Shown here in pieces: positions 1 to 4,491 of a stretch of 5,389 bases of DNA. Made by a program: the position numbers and the translations under genes. Numbering within the stretch: position 1 is the stretch's first letter; the number at the start of each line of letters is the position of its first letter. Source of the stretch: Treponema sp. GTDB lineage: Bacteria > Spirochaetota > Spirochaetia > Treponematales > Breznakiellaceae. The DNA lies in assembly GCA_031266635.1 (NCBI GenBank), contig JAISAN010000226.1, positions 1-5,389 of the forward strand, written 5' to 3'. The notes under the pieces are model-generated. The model did no database searches. It was not told where the DNA came from and saw nothing but the letters and a program-made list of their open reading frames with translations.

Positions 1-2
1 GG

Positions 3-968
3 ATGCCCCTGTTCTTTTGGCTGATCTTTTTATTCGCCCCCCCGCTGGGCGCGCCGCCCCTTGCCGCGCAGGAACCGGGCCCCGAACTTATCCTCCGGGC
101 CTATCAGCACTGCTACCCCGAAAAGGCCGGGGAACCGGTTTGGCGGAACGGAGACTGGACCATCACCGTGGGGGCGGAAACGTTTTACTGGGCCGGCGGC
201 AGGCTCCTTCCCGCGTCCCGGCGGGAGGAACCGGAAAACTGGCCGCCCCATCTGTGGGCCGTATACCCCGGCGAAGTTCCCGCCCCGGAGCTGTATTCCC
301 CCGGATACATTGAAGCCCTGCGGATTCAGGGAAGCGCCGAGGCGGAGAACCGGAAAGATCAGCACCGGGATTTTCAGGCCGCCCTCTACGGCGGCCGCAC
401 CCGGCGGGAAATCGAGGCCCTGCTGATACGGATGGAATTCCTGGGGAAGCGCATCGTCGTCCACCGGGACATTGCGGACCCGCTGAAACGGGTGGAAGCG
501 TCCATCCGGGAAGCGGCCCGCCGGGACCGGGAGACCGCGGCCTTTATTGACGCCGCCGGACAGGTGGGGGCCTATAACTGGCGGCAGATCCGGGGGAGCA
601 GCCGTATGAGCTACCACAGTTGGGGCCTGGCGGTGGACATTCTGCCGAAAGACACCAGGGGCAAAGGAATCTACTGGCTTTGGGAGCGTTCCCTCGGCGA
701 AAACTGGATGCTCCTGCCCCTGGAACGGCGCTGGAACCCCCCGGACCGGGTTATCGCCGCCTTTGAAAACGAGGGCTTTATCTGGGGGGGCAAATGGCCC
801 CTCTACGACAATATGCACTTCGAGTACCGGCCGGAACTCCACGAGATCAACCGCCTTTTGGCGGCGGACGGGGAAGGGGCGCTAAGTCCCTCAACCGCGC
901 CGCCGGAAACCGGCCCGGACCTGCACCACCTCTACCCCGCCTTTGACTCCCGCCCGGCCCCCCGATAG
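3..968 (+). CDS. Secreted M15-family peptidoglycan peptidase (VanY/CwlK-like)
   Basis: Predicted zinc peptidase that cleaves peptide cross-links of peptidoglycan outside the cytoplasmic membrane. Seen: a 321-residue product with a hydrophobic N-terminus (about residues 3-22, ending in ALA-like small residues before Gln23), consistent with a signal peptide. The catalytic core lies at about 175-280: SYHSWGLAVD gives the H-x6-D zinc pair (His205, Asp212), and DNMHFEY gives the third ligand His272, with Asp269 three residues before it in the general-base position. Known of the family: M15 enzymes (VanX, VanY, CwlK, Ply500) share this H-x6-D and (E/D)-x-x-H layout. Residues 25-145 match nothing I recognise; the C-terminal 30 residues are Pro-rich and probably disordered. 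The start is only 3 bases into the window and the signal peptide has no Lys/Arg before its hydrophobic core, so the real start could lie upstream. Substrate bond (D,D- or L,D-) cannot be told. Confidence 0.85.
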   Translation: MPLFFWLIFLFAPPLGAPPLAAQEPGPELILRAYQHCYPEKAGEPVWRNGDWTITVGAETFYWAGGRLLPASRREEPENWPPHLWAVYPGEVPAPELYSPGYIEALRIQGSAEAENRKDQHRDFQAALYGGRTRREIEALLIRMEFLGKRIVVHRDIADPLKRVEASIREAARRDRETAAFIDAAGQVGAYNWRQIRGSSRMSYHSWGLAVDILPKDTRGKGIYWLWERSLGENWMLLPLERRWNPPDRVIAAFENEGFIWGGKWPLYDNMHFEYRPELHEINRLLAADGEGALSPSTAPPETGPDLHHLYPAFDSRPAPR

Positions 969-969
969 C

Positions 970-2328
970 TCACACGGAAAGGGCGGCCACCGCCGCGCCG
1001 AACAGGCTGGCCTGTTCCACCGGGGAAACAACGTAGGGCCGGGGCTTCCCGGATACCAGCATAATATGAAGCCAGGATTCCAGGGCCCGCCGCATCCCCT
1101 TGTACATAAGATAGGTGGTTCCCTCCACGGCGATCCGTACCGGGGCGAAAGGTTCCGGGGGGGCGTCGATCCGTTCCACCGCGGCGGCCACTACCGCGGC
1201 GGCCAGAAGCCCCGCCCGCTCGGTAACAATCCCCGCCAGATACTGCGCCGCCGCCAGCGCGTCCCGTTCATCAAGGCCGAAAAGCCCGCCCAGGGGGCCT
1301 TCCGCCGCCAGGGGGGCGTGCATAAATTCGTTCAGGTCCCGGGTTTGCAGGGCGGGCATGGCCAGCAGTTCCCCGGCTTTTTTCAGGCAAATCACCTGAT
1401 CCTTTACCGCCTGTTTCAAAATATGCAGGGTCAGGGGCCCCAGATAGGCCCCGGCGGCGGCCTTCTCCAGGGTGTACGCGCCGGGGTTCCTGGTCGTACT
1501 GTCGTATTCCCGGTCCAGGGGCCCCCGGTACCGGAGGGCAAAGGTCCCGGTCTCACAGACTACAATCTGAGGGTTCGCCGGGGACTCAAAGCCGATTTTG
1601 GGAATGTTTTTTTCCGGGTAGGCCGTATTGAACCCGGTTCCCAGGATCAGGCCAACCACCGGCCCCCCGGCGGAACCGTAGGCATCTTTCGTCCGCACCG
1701 CTTCCCCGTCCCGGGGAATTTCCGCCAGCCCCGAAAGCAGGGTCGCTGCCGTATCGTTCAGCATCACAATCCTGCCGTCGTACCGGAAACCCCGCCGCCC
1801 CAGGGCCTCCCGGAGACCCGCGCCCACGGCCTTTCCAATCACCCCGGGAGCGTCCACCTCCTTGCTAAAGGCCAGCAGAATACCCTCGGCGTCTTCGGTT
1901 ATTTCCATGGGGTAGGAAAAAGTAAACCCGATGCCCGCAACCCGGCGCTGCTTCTCCAGCAGGGGAAGGGCCAGAGCGGCAATTTCATCAAAAAAAGCTT
2001 CCGCCCCGGCCCGGCCCCGGGTTCCCGGCATGGGCGCCTTGACGGTTCCTTCCGCCAGGGCCCTGCCGCTTTCATCAAAATGAACCAGGCTGGCCCGGAG
2101 GTTGGTCCCCCCCGCATCCAGGGCCAGCACCGTCTTCCCCGCGGGAACATGGGACACCGGGCTGATATGGGCGGGGATCATGGGCAGGCTGGAACTTTGC
2201 CCCCGCAGGCCCCGCTCCATATCAAGCAGCACATCCCGCATCAGGGCGATGGGGTCCCAGTTATCGTAATGAAACCCGTAATACCGGGCAAAATCGGAAA
2301 GTTCCCGGGGGTTAAAAGAAAACGCCAT
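970..2328 (-). CDS. Hexokinase (eukaryote-like, single-lobe)
   Basis: Cytoplasmic ATP-dependent phosphorylation of glucose or related hexoses, the entry step of glycolysis. With the ATG at 2328 the product is 452 residues, about the length of one hexokinase lobe. Motifs in order: phosphate-1 loop LDAGGTNLR (70-78); GFTFSYP sugar-binding segment (134-140); LNDTAATLLSG with catalytic Asp192; phosphate-2 loop GLILGTGFNTAY (226-237); CETGTF with sugar-contacting Glu259; REYDSTTRNPGAYTLEK (273-289) matching the SxNPGxxxxEK segment of yeast and mammalian enzymes; and VEGTTY (401-406) in the adenosine-binding position, where DGS is more usual. All expected catalytic residues are present. The start at 2328 is chosen because GAGGT lies 6 bases upstream; a TTG at 2388 would add 20 unconserved residues and overlaps the predicted -35 box. 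It converges on the M15 gene with one base between stops. Spirochaetes are known to carry this hexokinase type rather than only ROK glucokinases. Confidence 0.95.
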   Translation of the reverse strand: MAFSFNPRELSDFARYYGFHYDNWDPIALMRDVLLDMERGLRGQSSSLPMIPAHISPVSHVPAGKTVLALDAGGTNLRASLVHFDESGRALAEGTVKAPMPGTRGRAGAEAFFDEIAALALPLLEKQRRVAGIGFTFSYPMEITEDAEGILLAFSKEVDAPGVIGKAVGAGLREALGRRGFRYDGRIVMLNDTAATLLSGLAEIPRDGEAVRTKDAYGSAGGPVVGLILGTGFNTAYPEKNIPKIGFESPANPQIVVCETGTFALRYRGPLDREYDSTTRNPGAYTLEKAAAGAYLGPLTLHILKQAVKDQVICLKKAGELLAMPALQTRDLNEFMHAPLAAEGPLGGLFGLDERDALAAAQYLAGIVTERAGLLAAAVVAAAVERIDAPPEPFAPVRIAVEGTTYLMYKGMRRALESWLHIMLVSGKPRPYVVSPVEQASLFGAAVAALSV

Positions 2329-2334
2329 AGGATT

Positions 2335-2339
2335 ACCTC
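2335..2339 (-). promoter_or_regulatory. Shine-Dalgarno site deciding the hexokinase start
   Basis: On the minus strand GAGGT is followed by a 6-base spacer (AATCCT) and ATG at 2328. This good match and spacing favours the ATG over the upstream in-frame TTG at 2388. Confidence 0.75.
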
Positions 2340-2359
2340 GCTTGGGGGATATTACTTTT

Positions 2360-2388
2360 ATTATGTCCGCCGGAACAGGATTCCGCAA
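2360..2388 (-). promoter_or_regulatory. Possible sigma-70 promoter of the hexokinase gene
   Basis: On the minus strand CATAAT (2365-2360, five of six matches to the -10 consensus) is preceded at 17 bases by TTGCGG (2388-2383), which matches only the TTG of the -35 consensus. Transcription would begin near 2353, giving a leader of about 25 bases that contains the GAGGT site. The weak -35 box limits confidence. If real, the promoter also rules out the TTG at 2388 as a start codon, because that TTG would be the -35 box itself. Confidence 0.4.
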
Positions 2389-2451
2389 GGTTTCCTGAGC
2401 TTATCCCGCCACAGACGGATAGCTACCGCTCGCCCTTATGTTTCCATGCGT

Positions 2452-2513
2452 GGAGTTTAGTGGCACCGGACAATGCGCCGTTCTCAAACAACGCGCCGCC
2501 GCCGCTAAACTCC
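2452..2513. repeat. 13-bp imperfect inverted repeat in the intergenic gap
   Basis: GGAGTTTAGTGGC (2452-2464) and GCCGCTAAACTCC (2501-2513) are inverted copies agreeing at 12 of 13 positions; the one mismatch is a G-T pair that is tolerated in RNA. They are 36 bases apart and the loop is GC-rich. There is no T-run on either side, so it is not a standard terminator. Together with the adjacent hairpin at 2517-2537 it fills most of the gap between the MATE and hexokinase genes, as a REP- or MITE-like dispersed repeat would. Only one copy is present in this window, so the repeat status is an inference. Confidence 0.5.
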
Positions 2514-2516
2514 TTA

Positions 2517-2537
2517 GCAATGTGCGAAGCACATTGC
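2517..2537. repeat. Perfect 9-bp stem-loop just after the MATE stop codon
   Basis: GCAATGTGC (2517-2525), a 3-base loop and GCACATTGC (2529-2537) form a perfect hairpin, one base beyond the MATE gene stop (2541-2539 on the minus strand). The transcript would fold here, but the sequence that follows on the minus strand is TAAGGAGTTTAG with no U-tract, so intrinsic termination is doubtful. It may stabilise the 3' end of the MATE mRNA, or be part of the adjacent palindromic repeat. Confidence 0.55.
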
Positions 2538-2538
2538 C

Positions 2539-3930
2539 CTAATCCTGAATCACCCGCTTGGTCTGCCACCTGCCCCGAAGCCAGCGGGTAAGGTAGCAGG
2601 TTCCCCGGACCACAAAATCCGCGCCCATAGCCAGCCATACGCCCAGGGGGCCTAGCCCCAGCGGATAGGCCAGAAGATAGGCGGCGCTCACCCGGACGGT
2701 CCACATGGAAACGGTGGCGACAATCATCACATACCGGGCGTCCCCGGCGGCCCGCAGGGCGTTCGGCAGGGCGAAACTCACGGGCCAGCCTATGGCCATG
2801 GAAATACAGTGGACCCGCAAAAAGACCTTGGCCATGTCGTGGGCCTCGGGGCTGAGGCGGAAAAGGCTGATCAGGGGTTCCATAAAAATATAAATCAGGG
2901 AACTGATAATAAAAAGGGTGATATAGGTGATCTTCATGATTTTGGCGGTCTGTTTTTTCGCCGCTTCGTAATCCCCGGCCCCCACGCATTGCCCCACAAT
3001 GGTCAGCAGGGCCATACCGTAGGCCATGCCGGGCATAAACGAAAAGGAATTGATCACCCCGGCAATGGCGTTTGCCGCGAACGCCCGGGTGCCAAAGGAG
3101 GTGAATATCCGCTGGGTAAGGAGCCGGCCGATCTGGAACATGGAACTTTCCAGGCCGCTGGGAATACCCACGTTTAAAATGTTGCGGATCATGGGCCGGA
3201 CCAGCCGGATCCTAAAAATCCCCGAAAGGGAAACCGGTATGCTCCGGTTATGGGTGAGCAGGCCAAAGGTAAGCGCCGCCGCGATGATCCGGCTTATCAG
3301 GGTGGACAGGGCCGCCCCGGCGACGCCGATCTTGAGGCTGTAGATAAAATACGCGTTACCGCCGATATTCAGGACATTTACCAGGAGGGCGATCATCATC
3401 GTTACCCGGCTGTTCCCCATAGACCGGAACAGGGCGGCATTGGCGTTGTAAAGGGCCAAAAAGGGATAGGAGATGGCGGTAATAAGGAAATAAATCATCG
3501 CCGCGTCCATAACGTCGGCTTCTATTTTTCCGTAGAGCAGCCGGATGATAGGACGGCGGAAACAGATAGCCAGCACCATGATAACCGTAGCGGTCAGCAT
3601 CACGGTATAAATAAGCTGCTTTGAGGCGATACCGGAATTTTTGGTATCCCGGCGGCCGATATATTGGCTGGTTACCACCGCCCCCCCGGTGGCAAGGGCG
3701 CTAAAGGCAATAATCAGGAGGTTATTGATATTATCAATAATGTTAACCCCGGAAACGGCAAATTCCCCCACGGTGCTGACCATCATGGTATCCGCCGCCC
3801 CCATGGTTACCGCCAGGATCTGTTCGATAATCAGGGGCCACAGGAGCCGAAACAGGGCGCGGTTATTCCACTGCTCCCCTATGGAAAAGTCAGGATTCAA
3901 GCGCATCCCCCGGTAAGCCCCATATAACAC
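2539..3930 (-). CDS. MATE-family multidrug/metabolite efflux protein
   Basis: Inner-membrane antiporter expected to expel drugs or metabolites using a Na+ or H+ gradient; the substrate cannot be predicted. The 463-residue product is of normal MATE length (about 450) and alternates hydrophobic segments consistent with 12 helices in two MatE halves (about 28-240 and 248-455). Typical motifs: PLIIEQILAVTMGAADTMMV (32-51) in helix 1, TGGAVVTSQYIGRRD (81-95) after helix 2, and ALFRSMGNSR (166-175); in the second half GIPSGLESSMFQIGRL (255-270), VGQCVGAGDYEAAKK (312-326) and ALRAAGDARY (391-400). The start is uncertain: GTG at 3930 sits one base from an AAGGAG site, while ATG at 3906 (residue 9) is 25 bases from it; both keep the whole domain. 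No in-frame ATG, GTG or TTG was found in the 60 bases upstream of 3930. It is divergent from the GntR gene, with its own promoter. Confidence 0.93.
   Translation of the reverse strand: MLYGAYRGMRLNPDFSIGEQWNNRALFRLLWPLIIEQILAVTMGAADTMMVSTVGEFAVSGVNIIDNINNLLIIAFSALATGGAVVTSQYIGRRDTKNSGIASKQLIYTVMLTATVIMVLAICFRRPIIRLLYGKIEADVMDAAMIYFLITAISYPFLALYNANAALFRSMGNSRVTMMIALLVNVLNIGGNAYFIYSLKIGVAGAALSTLISRIIAAALTFGLLTHNRSIPVSLSGIFRIRLVRPMIRNILNVGIPSGLESSMFQIGRLLTQRIFTSFGTRAFAANAIAGVINSFSFMPGMAYGMALLTIVGQCVGAGDYEAAKKQTAKIMKITYITLFIISSLIYIFMEPLISLFRLSPEAHDMAKVFLRVHCISMAIGWPVSFALPNALRAAGDARYVMIVATVSMWTVRVSAAYLLAYPLGLGPLGVWLAMGADFVVRGTCYLTRWLRGRWQTKRVIQD
3897..3923 (-). other. Candidate 8-codon upstream reading frame (leader peptide)
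   Basis: On the minus strand ATG at 3923 opens a frame reading MGLTGGCA and stopping with TGA at 3899-3897. It lies 8 bases after AAGGAG (3937-3932), the best-spaced start for that site. It runs out of frame through the first codons of the MATE gene and stops just past the alternative MATE ATG at 3906. It could be chance; a coupling or attenuation role is only a suggestion. Confidence 0.2.
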
Positions 3931-3931
3931 G

Positions 3932-3937
3932 CTCCTT
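3932..3937 (-). promoter_or_regulatory. AAGGAG ribosome-binding site before the MATE gene
   Basis: A strong AAGGAG is the only Shine-Dalgarno-like sequence near the MATE start. Its spacing is poor for both in-frame candidates: 1 base to GTG 3930 and 25 bases to ATG 3906. The ATG at 3923, 8 bases away, is out of frame. This mismatch is why the MATE start is left open. Confidence 0.5.
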
Positions 3938-3945
3938 ATGAGGTA

Positions 3946-3974
3946 ATTATAGAAGACAAAGAAGATTCTTTCAA
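3946..3974 (-). promoter_or_regulatory. Sigma-70 promoter of the MATE gene
   Basis: On the minus strand TTGAAA (3974-3969) and a perfect TATAAT (3951-3946) are separated by exactly 17 bases. Transcription should begin near 3939, leaving a leader of only about 9 bases before GTG 3930, or about 33 before ATG 3906. It is a strong, apparently constitutive promoter; no copy of the ATTGTACTA half-site overlaps it. Confidence 0.75.
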
Positions 3975-4001
3975 CCTGTCCGGCTTTTATCCCGGAACAG
4001 G
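3975..4001. repeat. Bulged inverted repeat upstream of the MATE promoter
   Basis: CCTGTCCGG (3975-3983) and CCGGAACAGG (3992-4001) pair as nine base pairs with one bulged A (3996) around an 8-base loop. It abuts the -35 box of the MATE promoter. There is no T-run suited to termination in either direction. It could be a protein-binding site acting on the MATE promoter or mere chance. Confidence 0.3.
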
Positions 4002-4049
4002 AAAAAGGTTACGATTTTTTATATTTTTCTGCCAAAATAAAAAAAGTAA

Positions 4050-4078
4050 TTGACATATTGTACTAGTTCATTTATTAT
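4050..4078 (+). promoter_or_regulatory. Sigma-70 promoter of the GntR-SPFH operon
   Basis: A perfect TTGACA (4050-4055) and TATTAT (4073-4078, five of six) are separated by exactly 17 bases in an AT-rich island. The predicted start point is about 4084-4087, that is, at or within about three bases of the GntR ATG at 4087. Copies of ATTGTACTAG lie in the spacer and immediately after the -10 box, so a bound repressor would block the polymerase. Confidence 0.85.
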
Positions 4079-4100
4079 TGTACTAGATGAATAGTACAAT
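4057..4100. promoter_or_regulatory. Three-half-site operator, probably for the adjacent GntR regulator
   Basis: ATTGTACTAG occurs at 4057-4066 and again at 4077-4086, exactly 20 bases apart. TAGTACAAT, the reverse complement of ATTGTACTA, occurs at 4092-4100. The second and third copies form a perfect 9-bp inverted repeat with a 6-base centre that contains the start codon. The first copy sits between the -35 and -10 boxes. GntR regulators bind inverted repeats as dimers and often control their own genes; assigning this site to this regulator is an inference from position. Confidence 0.7.
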
Positions 4101-4491
4101 TTCAAAACAAAATATCCGTTTCTCCCTGGACCCGAATAACGGGGCGCCGATTTACCGGCAGATCATTCAGCAGGTGGAGTACGCGATTTTATCGGGGCGG
4201 CTGCGGCCGGGGGACCGGCTGCCCACGATTCGTTCCCTGGCGATAGAGTTGAAGACAAATCCGAATACGATTGCCCGGGCCTATGGGGAAATGGAGATCC
4301 GGGGGATTCTGATCACCCAGGTCGGAAGCGGGACCTATATCTCCGACAAAAAACCGGTTCCCGAAGCGGACGAACGGGACCGAAAGATCCGGGAAGTCCT
4401 GGGCCGCTTTATTCAGGAAATGCGGGACCTGGGAGTGGAAAAAGAGGGGCTTATAAAACTTATTGAAGGAACCCAAGGAGGAACAAAATGA
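4087..4491 (+). CDS. GntR-family transcriptional regulator, YtrA subfamily
   Basis: Cytoplasmic DNA-binding repressor. The 134-residue product has the standard GntR winged helix at about residues 20-86: PIYRQIIQQVEYAI, then GRLRPGDRLPTIRSLA, the recognition region NPNTIARAYGEME, and the wing QVGSGTYIS. Only about 45 residues follow, predicted as two helices (about 95-128). That lacks the large ligand-binding domain of FadR or HutC types and fits the short YtrA subfamily, whose C-terminus serves dimerisation. Known of that subfamily: genes usually sit first in an operon with membrane transport or envelope genes and respond to membrane or cell-wall stress. The start is well fixed: the preceding in-frame codon is TAG (4084-4086) and no other start codon occurs before the conserved domain. 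There is no Shine-Dalgarno. The stop overlaps the next gene as ATGA. The inducing signal is unknown. Confidence 0.93.
   Translation: MNSTISKQNIRFSLDPNNGAPIYRQIIQQVEYAILSGRLRPGDRLPTIRSLAIELKTNPNTIARAYGEMEIRGILITQVGSGTYISDKKPVPEADERDRKIREVLGRFIQEMRDLGVEKEGLIKLIEGTQGGTK
4475..4481 (+). promoter_or_regulatory. Strong Shine-Dalgarno for the SPFH gene
   Basis: AAGGAGG lies 6 bases before ATG 4488, inside the last codons of the GntR gene. It contrasts with the absence of any such site before the GntR gene and supports the start at 4488. Confidence 0.85.

Noticed and set aside
30..842. 270-codon open frame on the - strand opposite the M15 gene
   Set aside because: The + strand encodes the complete M15 zinc motif. 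The minus frame is Pro/Gly/Arg-rich without recognisable features.
2329..2388. TTG at 2388 as the hexokinase start
   Set aside because: It adds 20 residues without family similarity and coincides with the likely -35 box. The ATG at 2328 has a better Shine-Dalgarno.
943..2460. 505-codon open frame on the + strand across the hexokinase region
   Set aside because: It lies opposite the hexokinase, whose motifs are unmistakable. Its product is a Gly/Pro/Arg/Gln/His-rich string with no domain, as expected when GC-rich codons are read on the opposite strand.
2452..2513. Integron attC-like recombination site (GTTTAG/CTAAAC ends, 62 bp span)
   Set aside because: The ends do not fit the RYYYAAC/GTTRRRY core boxes, no integrase or cassette array is visible, and the neighbouring genes are ordinary chromosomal genes.
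2517..2537. Intrinsic terminator of the MATE gene
   Set aside because: The stem is good but the minus-strand sequence after it is TAAGGAGTTTAG, with no U-tract.
2423..2989. 188-codon open frame on the - strand overlapping the end of the MATE gene and the intergenic palindromes
   Set aside because: Most of it is an alternative frame of the MATE gene. Its last 40 codons merely read through the palindromic element.
3946..4066. Direct control of the MATE promoter by the GntR operator
   Set aside because: The nearest half-site (4057) is about 80 bases upstream of the MATE -35 box and no half-site overlaps that promoter; shared control cannot be supported from the sequence.
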